Below, in pieces: positions 1 to 7,017 of a DNA stretch of 10,000 nucleotides. The stretch lies in the NCBI GenBank assembly GCA_020216985.1, contig JAIWOH010000131.1, positions 1 through 10,000 of the forward strand, written 5' to 3'. The position numbers were made by a program, and so were the translations under genes. The stretch is from Nitrospira sp. (GTDB taxonomy: Bacteria; Nitrospirota; Nitrospiria; Nitrospirales; Nitrospiraceae). Each line of letters opens with the position of its first letter. Within the stretch, counting starts at the first letter, position 1. Below the pieces are notes generated by a model that saw only the letters and a program-made list of their open reading frames with translations, made no database searches and was not told the DNA's origin.

Positions 1-820
1 CGCTCTTGAACTTTCGATTGAGCACCACACTGCCGCCGCAAGAAAACGGCGTCACGAGCGTCACGACGATGCCGTTCACATGATGGATCGGCAACACACA
101 CATCAACCGATCCTCTCGCCCAAACCGGTGCCATCCGGCGATCGCATCCGCATCAACCAAGAGATTCTCCACGGTCAGCACGACTCCCTTCGGCCGGCCT
201 GTGGTCCCCGACGTATAAACGATGAGGGCTTCGTCATCGAGCGAGCGGGCCGCAACCGGAGTAGAGGCGGCGAGCGAGTCAGTCCGTTCCATCCCCTGGA
301 CTGCCCTTTTCCGGTGCTCGGCAAAACCATGATCGTCCATGACCACCACGTACCGGAGAGTCGGCAGGCCCTCAAGGAACCCCATCGCCTCTTCGAGGTA
401 CGTCGTCCAGCAACAGACGGCCGATGCCTCCGCATGTTCGATGATGAACCGTTTCTTCTCCGTCGGTTCGTCAAGATTGATCGGCACGACCGTGATCCCG
501 GAGACCCAGGCGGCAAAATAGAGGACGACGGTCTGGTCGTGGTTAAAGAGCATCGTCGCCAATCGGTCGCCGCGCCTCAGCCCAAGCCGATCGCACAGAT
601 AAGAAGCGACCTGCTGAACGGCACTACCGAACGTTCCATAGGTCCAGGCTCGGCGCTGCTCCTCGTCATAGAAAATCAGAAACGCTCGGTCGCTCAATCC
701 GCGATCGGCCACGCGAAACGTGAAAAACTCCCGAAAGGACGACCAGGGCAACAGTGGTCGTTCCCCCTCCATCCTTCTGGCTTGAGCAATTCGTTCAGCG
801 GCGGTCGTCAAGACCGACAT
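1..820 (-). CDS. AMP-forming acyl-CoA synthetase, N-terminal half (cut by the left edge)
   Basis: Members of this family activate a carboxylic acid with ATP to an acyl-adenylate and then transfer it to CoA. I translated the minus strand from 820: 273 codons stay open to the window edge. The signature adenylation motif YTSGTTGRPKG begins at about residue 202, and LPIHHVNG at 243-250 is the next conserved block, usual in FadD/4-coumarate-CoA ligase-type enzymes. Acetyl- and propionyl-CoA synthetases (Acs/PrpE) have a longer N-terminus with this motif nearer residue 260, so the gene fills the prpE position but is not obviously PrpE. The substrate is unknown; a short or branched acid is inferred from the neighbours. 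The start is uncertain: ATG at 818-820 has a GGAGGT (823-828) only 2 bases upstream, while an in-frame TTG at 809-811 sits 11 bases from it. The gene overlaps the end of prpC by 26 bases. The C-terminal half lies outside the window. Confidence 0.9.
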   Translation of the reverse strand, partial: MSVLTTAAERIAQARRMEGERPLLPWSSFREFFTFRVADRGLSDRAFLIFYDEEQRRAWTYGTFGSAVQQVASYLCDRLGLRRGDRLATMLFNHDQTVVLYFAAWVSGITVVPINLDEPTEKKRFIIEHAEASAVCCWTTYLEEAMGFLEGLPTLRYVVVMDDHGFAEHRKRAVQGMERTDSLAASTPVAARSLDDEALIVYTSGTTGRPKGVVLTVENLLVDADAIAGWHRFGREDRLMCVLPIHHVNGIVVTLVTPFSCGGSVVLNRKFKS

Positions 821-1955
821 AGACCTCCGGCGCCGGGCCCTTATAAAGGGCTCGCGGCCTGATCAGTCGATTATGTTTCTGCTGTTCGATCACATGGGCG
901 CACCAGCCGGCAATGCGGGAGCAGACAAAGACCGGTGTGTAGAGCGCACGGGGAATCCCCATCAACAGATACGCCACCGCCGTATAGAAATCGAGATTGG
1001 GCGCGAGCCCCTTCTCCCGCCTCATCACACGATCGACGACAAGCGCGATATCATACCAGCGCCGATCGCCGCACAGATCGCTCAACCGTTCCGCCTCTCG
1101 CTGAATGATGTCGGAGCGGACATCCCCGTGCTTGAGCACCCGGTGGCCGAATCCCATGATCCGCCTCTTCTCGGCCAACGCCGCCGTGACCCAAGCTTCA
1201 GCTCGTTCCGAACTCCCAATGGAGATGAACATCTCCGCCACCGCCTCGTTGGCTCCGCCATGGAGCGGTCCCTTCAGTGTGCCGATCGCGGAGGTGATCG
1301 CAGAGTAGAGGTCCGTCAGGGTCGAGGCGGTGACGCGGGCCGAAAAGGTCGAGGCATTGAATTCATGTTCCGCATAGAGAATGAGCGAAACGTCCAGCAC
1401 CCGGGCCATTGCCTTGGCTTCTTCGTCTTTGTCCGCCCTGAGGCCCGTCAGGTACCACAGCAAATTCTCAGCGAAACTCCGCGCGGGCTGCCACGACACC
1501 ATTTCGGCGCCCATCGCCAACCGATGGGCCGTGGCAATGACCAGCGGAATCTGCGCCAACAATCTGATCGACATCCGAAGGTTCGCCTCGCGAGAGCGGT
1601 GCAGGTTATCGGAATCAAGCAGCCCCAGCCACGACACAGCCGTGCGTAAGATGTCCATCGGATGGGCATCGCGAGGGAGTGTCGCGAGAAACGCCACCAT
1701 GCGGTCAGGCAGCACAGACCGCGCAGCCAGTTCCGCCGCAAAATCATCGAGCTTTTTTCTTGTCGGCAGCTTGCCGAACAAAAGCAGGTAGGCCACTTCC
1801 TCGAACGTGGCCTTTTCCGCCAACTCGCCGACCGCATAACCCCGGTACCGCAGTCCCGCTCCTCCTTCATCGACCTGACAGATGGCTGTCTCGCCGGCCA
1901 ACACCCCTTCGAGACCAGGGCTATAGTGTTGCAGGACGGATTCAGTGGTCGGCAT
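795..1955 (-). CDS. prpC: 2-methylcitrate synthase / citrate synthase family (PrpC)
   Basis: Condenses propionyl-CoA (or acetyl-CoA) with oxaloacetate, the first step of the cytoplasmic methylcitrate cycle. The protein has 386 residues, normal for bacterial PrpC. The three citrate-synthase catalytic residues are visible: His232 in GPLHGGANEAV, His271 in GFGHRV and Asp322 in NLDFYTA; the conserved HEFNASTF block is at 197-204. After His271 the sequence reads K-H-G-D-V-R instead of the YKxxDPR of typical citrate synthases. A K-x-GD-x-R pattern is what I recall from actinobacterial-type methylcitrate synthases. The open frame extends upstream to 2051, but the start at 1955 is chosen because AAGGAGGA lies 6 bases ahead and the family homology begins there. 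It overlaps prpB by 14 bases. Neighbouring prpB and prpD make methylcitrate synthase more likely than a housekeeping citrate synthase. Confidence 0.93.
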   Translation of the reverse strand: MPTTESVLQHYSPGLEGVLAGETAICQVDEGGAGLRYRGYAVGELAEKATFEEVAYLLLFGKLPTRKKLDDFAAELAARSVLPDRMVAFLATLPRDAHPMDILRTAVSWLGLLDSDNLHRSREANLRMSIRLLAQIPLVIATAHRLAMGAEMVSWQPARSFAENLLWYLTGLRADKDEEAKAMARVLDVSLILYAEHEFNASTFSARVTASTLTDLYSAITSAIGTLKGPLHGGANEAVAEMFISIGSSERAEAWVTAALAEKRRIMGFGHRVLKHGDVRSDIIQREAERLSDLCGDRRWYDIALVVDRVMRREKGLAPNLDFYTAVAYLLMGIPRALYTPVFVCSRIAGWCAHVIEQQKHNRLIRPRALYKGPAPEVYVGLDDRR

Positions 1956-2856
1956 GGCCGTCCTCCTTGGCTTCACAGAGCTGGCTCCGCCGTTCATAGT
2001 CCTCATACCGCAGCAGGTCATAGAGCTCGTGCCTGGTCTGCATCCGTTCAACCAAGTGTCGCTGAGAGCCCTGGCGCTTTAATTCCGCCAGAAACAGCTC
2101 GACGGCCTTGGCCGCCACGCGCAGGGCGGTCACGGGGAACAACACCAAGCGGTAGCCGAGCGATTCGAACTCGGCCACACTCAAGTACGGCGTCTTGCCG
2201 AACTCGGTCATGTTGGCCAGTAACGGGACGGTGGAGCCCTCCTTGGCGAGTTGATCAGCGAAACGGCGGAACTCCTCGGCGGACTCCAGCGCCTCCGGAA
2301 AAATCACATCGGCTCCCGCCTCGACATAGGCCCTCGCCCGCCTAACGGCTCCTTCCAGCCCTTCGACCGCCCGCGCGTCCGTTCGTGCGATGATCACCAG
2401 CGCCGGATCACGCCGGGCGTGACAGGCCGCGCGGATCTTGCTCGCCATCTCGTCGATCGAGACCAGCCGTTTCCCCGGCAGGTGCCCGCACTTCTTGGGC
2501 AGGTCTTGATCCTCGATCTGAATCCCAGCCAGCCCTGCCCGTTCACATTCCTCCACCGTCCGCATCACGACGAGCGAAGGGCCGAACCCTGTATCCACAT
2601 CCACGATCGCGGGGATCGACACGGCTCGTGCAATCGTTGCCGCGTCGGCCACCACCTCCGCCATGGATAAAAGCCCCAGATCGGGAAGCCCCCTGGCTGC
2701 GGCAAGTCCGGCCCCCGACACATAGAGGGCTTGGAATCCCGCCCGCTCGATTTGCAACGCCGTCAGCGCATTGAACGCCCCCGGCAACACGACGGTGCCC
2801 CGGTCGATCACGTCACGAAGCCTCTCCCCGGGACTTCGGCGTCTGTTTCTCGTCAT
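1942..2856 (-). CDS. prpB: 2-methylisocitrate lyase (PrpB)
   Basis: Cleaves 2-methylisocitrate to pyruvate and succinate, the last step of the methylcitrate cycle; it belongs to the isocitrate lyase/PEP mutase superfamily. The 304-residue length matches PrpB (about 296 in E. coli). Visible hallmarks in order: PGAFNA (25-30), YVSGAG (45-50), GLPDLGLLSMAEV (56-68), the metal-binding DVDTGFG (86-92), IEDQ (114-117), the catalytic KKCGH (121-125, Cys123), IARTDA (156-161) and NMTEFGKTP (215-223). KKCGH separates lyases from PEP mutases and oxaloacetate hydrolases. The ATG at 2854-2856 has only a modest GAGGGAG-like ribosome site. A 34-base gap separates it from prpD upstream, and its end overlaps prpC by 14 bases. 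No defect is seen; isocitrate lyase proper is excluded by length and motif. Confidence 0.95.
   Translation of the reverse strand: MTRNRRRSPGERLRDVIDRGTVVLPGAFNALTALQIERAGFQALYVSGAGLAAARGLPDLGLLSMAEVVADAATIARAVSIPAIVDVDTGFGPSLVVMRTVEECERAGLAGIQIEDQDLPKKCGHLPGKRLVSIDEMASKIRAACHARRDPALVIIARTDARAVEGLEGAVRRARAYVEAGADVIFPEALESAEEFRRFADQLAKEGSTVPLLANMTEFGKTPYLSVAEFESLGYRLVLFPVTALRVAAKAVELFLAELKRQGSQRHLVERMQTRHELYDLLRYEDYERRSQLCEAKEDGHADH
1961..1968 (-). promoter_or_regulatory. Ribosome binding site that fixes the prpC start
   Basis: The minus strand reads AAGGAGGA, a near-perfect Shine-Dalgarno, with 6 bases between GGAGG and the ATG at 1953-1955. It lies inside the last codons of prpB and decides against the in-frame upstream ATG at 2051, which would add a 32-residue non-homologous extension. 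Confidence 0.85.
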
Positions 2857-2890
2857 GCGCTCCCTCTCGTCATGCTGTCCCTTTCCATCC

Positions 2891-4330
2891 TCACTTTCGA
2901 TGGATTTGCAAGAACGGCATCACGTCGTTGATCTCCGCTATCCGCTCAAGTCCCCAGACTGTTTCAAGTACCCGTTCAACTTGGGATGGGCGCATTTTCC
3001 CACCCACTAACCGGATGAACTTTTGTTCGATCTCGCGATCTGTCATGGGCCGTTGAGGATGGCCAATGGGATGGTCCGCCTGCCGGCAATAGACCTTCCC
3101 GCCTTTCGTCTTCACCGTGATCCGCGACGGCATCGCGCGGGGATAGAGACCGGCCAACTCAGGAACCGGCACGACCCGGGCCTTTTGCATCAACGCTCGG
3201 ACGGCGGGATCGCTCAGCCGTTTGGGAGTAAACGATCGCAACGTGACCTTGCCATCCAACAGCGCCACCGCCACACAGTAGGGGAAACTGTGATCGGCCG
3301 TCTCCCTGGTGGCAGGCCGCCACTTCTCGGGATCACGCCCGATGATTTCGATCGCCACGTCGTAACTGCCGATTTCAATGTCCTCGATCTCGGCGAGCGC
3401 CTCGTGACCTTCCGCCGCCACGAGCTCCGATCGCACGGCCACCGCCGCCTCGACCGCCGTTTGCGCGTGATACTCCACCGGTGCCGGCTTGATGTAGGTG
3501 TCGAGTATTTTGAACCGCGCCGGATCGCCGTTCGCCTCCGTCTCCCCTCCCATCACGGACAATTCGAACGGACCGGAGACCAGCGGCATGAACCCTTTTT
3601 CGCCCTCGAAAATCGGAGCGGGGCCGGTCATCCCCTGTCTGGCCAACAGGGCGGCGAACACGCCGTTGCGCGCCGCGTTGGCAAAGGCACAGGCCTTCCA
3701 CATCGAGATCGCCCCCACCCTCGTCTGCCGCAAGGCAATGTTGGAGACTCCGGCCAGGTTCACGGCCTGCTCCGTCTGAGCCAGTGAGAGATTCATAACG
3801 TGCGCGGCACCCAGCGACGACGACAAGGGCCCATAGGTCACATGATCCCAGCCACGCGGCCGCAACGCCGCTGCATCGCAGAGACGGCAGTGCACCTCGT
3901 AGGCGAGGACGATCGCCGCAATCACCTGCTCACCCGATGCACGAACGGCCTCGCCGGCGGCGAGCACCGCCGCGATGTTGTCGGATGGGTGAGCCGGCTC
4001 CTTGGAGAGATACGTATCGTTAAAGTCGAAATACCGGACGAGTGAGCCGTTCGCGAAGGTCGCTAGATCAGGCGATGTCTTGTGCTCCGTTCCCCAAATC
4101 GTGGCGCCGCCCGGTACCATCACGGACTGTGCCACCTCTCGCGCGATCCGGCAGGGAGGAGCCTGCCACGCTCCAATGGCACAGGCCAGACTGTCCAGCA
4201 GGCGCCGCTTGACCTCATGAACCACCTCACTCGGCAAGCTCTTGTACCGGAACGCCCGACTGTACCGGGCAAGCCTGGCCGCCAACGTCGCCGAGCCTGT
4301 CTCATCCGTTTCCCGTCGAAAACGACTCAT
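2891..4330 (-). CDS. prpD: MmgE/PrpD family 2-methylcitrate dehydratase
   Basis: Dehydrates 2-methylcitrate to 2-methyl-cis-aconitate without an iron-sulfur cluster. The 479 residues match PrpD (483 in E. coli). Conserved family blocks are seen: FDFNDTY (101-107) followed by HPSDN (114-118), YEVHCRL (144-150), a GVSNIALRQTRVG..MWK region (194-212), FEGEKGF (241-247) and ADHSFPY (345-351). The start at 4330 is chosen because AGGAGG (4338-4343) lies 7 bases ahead; the frame is open to 4414, but that part lies in the preceding crotonase gene. Start and upstream stop overlap as ATGA (4327-4330), a typical coupling arrangement. Other members of this family act on other substrates (iminodisuccinate, cis-aconitate), but direct linkage to prpB and prpC favours methylcitrate. 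Rehydration of the product would need an aconitase, which is not in the window. Confidence 0.92.
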   Translation of the reverse strand: MSRFRRETDETGSATLAARLARYSRAFRYKSLPSEVVHEVKRRLLDSLACAIGAWQAPPCRIAREVAQSVMVPGGATIWGTEHKTSPDLATFANGSLVRYFDFNDTYLSKEPAHPSDNIAAVLAAGEAVRASGEQVIAAIVLAYEVHCRLCDAAALRPRGWDHVTYGPLSSSLGAAHVMNLSLAQTEQAVNLAGVSNIALRQTRVGAISMWKACAFANAARNGVFAALLARQGMTGPAPIFEGEKGFMPLVSGPFELSVMGGETEANGDPARFKILDTYIKPAPVEYHAQTAVEAAVAVRSELVAAEGHEALAEIEDIEIGSYDVAIEIIGRDPEKWRPATRETADHSFPYCVAVALLDGKVTLRSFTPKRLSDPAVRALMQKARVVPVPELAGLYPRAMPSRITVKTKGGKVYCRQADHPIGHPQRPMTDREIEQKFIRLVGGKMRPSQVERVLETVWGLERIAEINDVMPFLQIHRK

Positions 4331-5112
4331 GAGATCGCCTCCTCGCCGGCTTGCTTGGGCCGCCGTTTCTCCAAAAAGGCTCGCACCGCCTCTTTCATAT
4401 CCGGGGTCACGCACAACCGCCCAAACAGTTCCGCCTCTCGCGCCAACCCTTCCGAGAGGGGAATGTCCATCCCTCCACGAATGGCACGGAGGGCCGCTTC
4501 GACCGCCTCTCTGCTCCGCTCGGCCATTTTGGCCGCAAGCGATTCAGTCCTCGCCAACAACTCCTCGGACGGCACAACATGGCTCACCAGGCCGATGTGA
4601 GCCGCGGTCTCGGCTGAGAGACGCTCACCCGTCAAAATCATCTCCGCCGCACGGGACGCTCCGACCACCCGTGGGAGCCGTTGCGTCCCGCCGAAGCCGG
4701 GAATGAGGCCGAGCGTGACTTCCGGGAGCCCCATCGCGGCTCCGGTTGCGGCAAGACGAACATGACAGGCCAACGCCAACTCCAGTCCCCCACCGAGGCA
4801 GAGGCCGTTGATCGCAGCTAGGACCGGTTTGTTTAACCGCTCGATCCGGTTGAAGAGGGCTTGACCCCGTTCGGCGAACTCCACACCGCCATGAACAGTC
4901 GTCAGGCGAGCCAGCTCGTTGAGGTCCGCGCCGGCGCAGAAAAACCGGCCGGAACCGGTCACGATCACCGCTCGGACATAGTCGTCCTGTTCCACCTCGG
5001 CAATGACCCGATCCAATTCTTTTAAGACGGAAAGATTGAGCACGTTGGCCGGCGGATTGTGAAGCGTGATCCGGGCGATGTGGTGCGTCACCGTCAGCAA
5101 TTGATGGGGCAT
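4327..5112 (-). CDS. Enoyl-CoA hydratase/isomerase (crotonase) family protein
   Basis: A 261-residue crotonase, the usual length for 2-enoyl-CoA hydratases. The oxyanion-hole segments are FFCAGADL (57-64) and [11 protein letters not shown] (106-116). Both glutamates needed for hydratase activity are present: Glu111 in [10 protein letters not shown] and Glu131 in GLPEVTLG, corresponding to Glu144 and Glu164 of rat crotonase. The C-terminus has the usual F-L-E-K-R-R-P. It is therefore probably an active hydratase; the substrate is not readable. Given the neighbours it may hydrate a short or branched enoyl-CoA such as crotonyl-, tiglyl- or methacrylyl-CoA (inference). The start at 5112 is set by GGGGAGG (5118-5124), 5 bases ahead; the frame is open to 5274, but that extension overlaps meaB and has no family homology. 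The stop overlaps the prpD start by 4 bases. Confidence 0.9.
   Translation of the reverse strand: MPHQLLTVTHHIARITLHNPPANVLNLSVLKELDRVIAEVEQDDYVRAVIVTGSGRFFCAGADLNELARLTTVHGGVEFAERGQALFNRIERLNKPVLAAINGLCLGGGLELALACHVRLAATGAAMGLPEVTLGLIPGFGGTQRLPRVVGASRAAEMILTGERLSAETAAHIGLVSHVVPSEELLARTESLAAKMAERSREAVEAALRAIRGGMDIPLSEGLAREAELFGRLCVTPDMKEAVRAFLEKRRPKQAGEEAIS
4338..4343 (-). promoter_or_regulatory. Ribosome binding site of prpD
   Basis: AGGAGG on the minus strand, 7 bases before the ATG at 4328-4330. It lies within the last codons of the upstream crotonase gene and supports the 479-residue start over the open-frame extension to 4414. Confidence 0.8.
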
Positions 5113-5215
5113 GGGTGCCTCCCCTTCTCCATCCTCTAGCCGTCCTCCAGTTCGGCAGTGCCACGACGGGACCATGGCACAATGGGCAACACCAACAGAC
5201 CTTACAGCCGGCTCT
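5113..5215 (-). other. Longest intergenic gap of the cluster (103 bases)
   Basis: This stretch between meaB and the crotonase gene is the only junction longer than 35 bases. It holds the crotonase ribosome site at its downstream end and a weak inverted repeat, GTGCCA/TGGCAC (arms 5158-5163 and 5175-5180, 11-base loop), with no T-run after it. I find no convincing -35/-10 pair. It may be plain spacer, or a site where expression of the two halves of the cluster is set separately. Confidence 0.4.
5118..5124 (-). promoter_or_regulatory. Ribosome binding site of the crotonase gene at 4327-5112
   Basis: GGGGAGG on the minus strand, 5 bases before the ATG at 5110-5112. It rules against the longer in-frame start at 5274, inside meaB. 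Confidence 0.75.
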
Positions 5216-6001
5216 CTACGGGGCGGCGCGAGTCGGCGCTCCCTCCAGATCGCGAAGCCGTTGCTGTTCCGCAATCGCGGCGATCAATGCCGGAATGCCC
5301 TCGCCGGTCGTGGCCGTGACCTTTAGCACGCTCCGATGCCACTCATTCAGTTCCCGTAGGGTCCGATCCGCGTCCGGATGATCGCCTTTATTGACCACGA
5401 TGACATGGGCCACCTCCAACAATCCGGCTTTCATCGCCTGCACTTCGTCGCCCAAAGCCGGCGCAACGACCGCCACCACCGTCGGCGCCACCACCGCGAT
5501 GTCAAGTTCCCCCTGTCCAACCCCCACGGTTTCGATAAGAATCACGTCGTAGCCCGCCGCCTCCAAGACCGACACCGCTTCACCGGTGACGGCCGCCACC
5601 CCCCCGCGATGGCCCCTGGTCGCCAGGCTCCTGATAAACACTCCAGGATTGAGTGCGTGCTGTTGCATCCTGATCCGATCGCCCAACAGAGCGCCACCGG
5701 TGAAGGGGCTGGTCATATCGACAGCCAACACCCCTACTTTGTGTCCCAGCCGGCGATAGGCGGCCACAAGCTGATCGATGATCGTGCTTTTCCCCGCTCC
5801 CGGATAGCCGGTGACACCAATGATCGCCGCACGGGACGTATCGGCCTCCAACAAGCGGAGCGCATCTCGCCCTTCCTGCTTTCCGCGCTCGAGCAACGTG
5901 ATCAACCTCGCTACCGCCCGAACCTGTCCTTGTCTCACCCGTTCGGCGAGTGTTGATTCGGAATCGACCGGCTTATTAAGATGGATGCCGAACCTCGTCA
6001 T
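5216..6001 (-). CDS. meaB: Methylmalonyl-CoA mutase-associated GTPase MeaB (short form)
   Basis: G3E-type P-loop GTPase that chaperones B12-dependent acyl-CoA mutases, gating cofactor loading and protecting against inactivation. Motifs in order: Walker A GYPGAGKS (65-72), AVD (93-95) with TSPFTGGALLGDR (97-109), FIRSLATRGHRGG (122-134), the switch/Walker B region ETVGVGQGE (157-165) and the guanine-specifying NKGD (204-207). At 261 residues it is clearly shorter than well-known MeaB/ArgK proteins (about 310-330). The stretch between NKGD and the ATTGEG loop is short, and the protein stops just after the last GTPase-domain helix, without the C-terminal dimerisation arm. The ATG at 5999-6001 overlaps the HMG-CoA lyase stop as ATGA and has GAGGT in front. 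The B12-binding mutase subunit at 9463-9870 is its likely partner. Confidence 0.92.
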   Translation of the reverse strand: MTRFGIHLNKPVDSESTLAERVRQGQVRAVARLITLLERGKQEGRDALRLLEADTSRAAIIGVTGYPGAGKSTIIDQLVAAYRRLGHKVGVLAVDMTSPFTGGALLGDRIRMQQHALNPGVFIRSLATRGHRGGVAAVTGEAVSVLEAAGYDVILIETVGVGQGELDIAVVAPTVVAVVAPALGDEVQAMKAGLLEVAHVIVVNKGDHPDADRTLRELNEWHRSVLKVTATTGEGIPALIAAIAEQQRLRDLEGAPTRAAP

Positions 6002-7002
6002 GGGACAACCTCACAACGGACGTCACTGAGCAGCCCCTCGCGCAACACCCGCGACAATCGAGAGACGAGGGAATGGCCCATCACCGGTTCCAGCTTCAGG
6101 GCCGCAGCGACAACCGCTCGTTCATCCACCGCCACGACAGCGCCGGAGGTCCGCAAGGCATAGGCGATGTCCTCGGTCGCCACGTTACCGGCCGCTCCCG
6201 GCGCAAAGGGACAGCCGCCCAACCCTCCGGCGGAAGTGTCGAATGTGCGGAGACCATACTCCGCCCAGGCGGTCAACACATTGGCAATGCCAAGCCCGTA
6301 GGTATCGTGGACATGGAGGGACAGCATCCTGGCCGGGATGTGCTGCAACAGCTCATCCAGCAATCGTTTGATATGCGTGGGAGCCGCCATCCCCATCGTT
6401 TCCCCCAACGAGAGTTCATCGATTCCCAGATCGAGCAGCCGTTTCGCCACGTCCAGCACCTTAGAGGGAGGCACAGGTCCTTCGAACGGACAGTGGGTCA
6501 CCGTCGAAATGTATCCCCGGACCATGACGCCCCTTCGCTTCGCCACCGAGACAATCGGCCTAAACCGCTGCATCGATTCGCCGATTGTGCAGTTGATGTT
6601 TCGTTGAGCGAACGTGTCGGACGCGGCAGTAAACAGCGCGATCTTGTCCACCCGCGACGCTTCCGCCCGTTCCCAGCCTCGCTCGTTCGGCACCAGCGCC
6701 GAATAGAGGATACCGGGACGGCGCTCGATCCTAGCGAAGACTTGGTCCGTGTCAGCCATTTGAGGCACCGCGCGAGGCGAGACAAAGGAGCCGACCTCAA
6801 TCTCCGCCGCACCGGACCGGGACAGGTCGTTCACGAACGCTACCTTGTCCTCGATCGACAGCAGCGTCGGCTCATGTTGCAATCCATCTCGTGGACCGAC
6901 TTCCACGATTCTGACATCAGCCTTCTCTGACTGACGTCCATCCGATTCGGTCATTGCTCGTTCAGCCATCCCATGCCTCGCACAAGCCTCGTTCGAGACC
7001 AT
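5998..7002 (-). CDS. liuE: Hydroxymethylglutaryl-CoA lyase
   Basis: Cleaves HMG-CoA to acetyl-CoA and acetoacetate, the last step of leucine breakdown; a metal-dependent TIM-barrel enzyme. Numbered from the 7002 start (334 residues): EVGPRDGLQ (34-42, Arg38/Asp39), Glu69 in EIEVGSFVSP, Arg162 in VRGYIS, metal ligands in HVHDTYG (His230, His232), catalytic Cys264 in GLGGCPFAPGA and Asn273 in GNVATED. One key position differs: human Asp204 (SLGDTIG) is Glu here (SLGETMG, 198-204). The start is ambiguous. ATG 7002 has a perfect AGGAGG only 2 bases away, while ATG 6969 (323 residues) has GAGG at 6 bases and ATG 6954 gives 318; bacterial relatives are near 300. The stop overlaps the meaB start by 4 bases. 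The symbol liuE reflects pathway context; a homologous lyase with another substrate is possible. Confidence 0.9.
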   Translation of the reverse strand: MVSNEACARHGMAERAMTESDGRQSEKADVRIVEVGPRDGLQHEPTLLSIEDKVAFVNDLSRSGAAEIEVGSFVSPRAVPQMADTDQVFARIERRPGILYSALVPNERGWERAEASRVDKIALFTAASDTFAQRNINCTIGESMQRFRPIVSVAKRRGVMVRGYISTVTHCPFEGPVPPSKVLDVAKRLLDLGIDELSLGETMGMAAPTHIKRLLDELLQHIPARMLSLHVHDTYGLGIANVLTAWAEYGLRTFDTSAGGLGGCPFAPGAAGNVATEDIAYALRTSGAVVAVDERAVVAAALKLEPVMGHSLVSRLSRVLREGLLSDVRCEVVP

Positions 7003-7004
7003 TA

Positions 7005-7010
7005 CCTCCT
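7005..7010 (-). promoter_or_regulatory. Shine-Dalgarno before the HMG-CoA lyase gene, unusually close to its ATG
   Basis: AGGAGG on the minus strand leaves just 2 bases before the ATG at 7000-7002. That spacing is shorter than the common 5-9 bases, so the true start might be the downstream in-frame ATG at 6967-6969, which has a GAGG at 6976-6979. Confidence 0.55.
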
Positions 7011-7017
7011 GCCAGGG

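Noticed and set aside
80..862. 260-codon plus-strand frame over the acyl-CoA synthetase
   Set aside because: It is antisense to the YTSGTTGRPKG-bearing frame, has low-complexity basic composition and no family features.
1956..2051. N-terminal extension of PrpC by 32 residues from the ATG at 2051
   Set aside because: It lies wholly inside prpB, has no citrate-synthase homology, and a strong ribosome site points to the ATG at 1955.
1942..2856. PrpB as a PEP mutase or carboxyvinyl-carboxyphosphonate mutase
   Set aside because: The KKCGH catalytic loop with Cys123 and the adjacent prpC and prpD support methylisocitrate lyase.
5158..5180. Inverted repeat GTGCCA/TGGCAC as a terminator after meaB
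   Set aside because: Only 6 paired bases, an 11-base loop and no following T-run; too weak to call an intrinsic terminator.
5113..5274. 54-residue N-terminal extension of the crotonase at 4327-5112
   Set aside because: It overlaps the end of meaB, is unlike any crotonase N-terminus, and GGGGAGG sits properly before the ATG at 5112.
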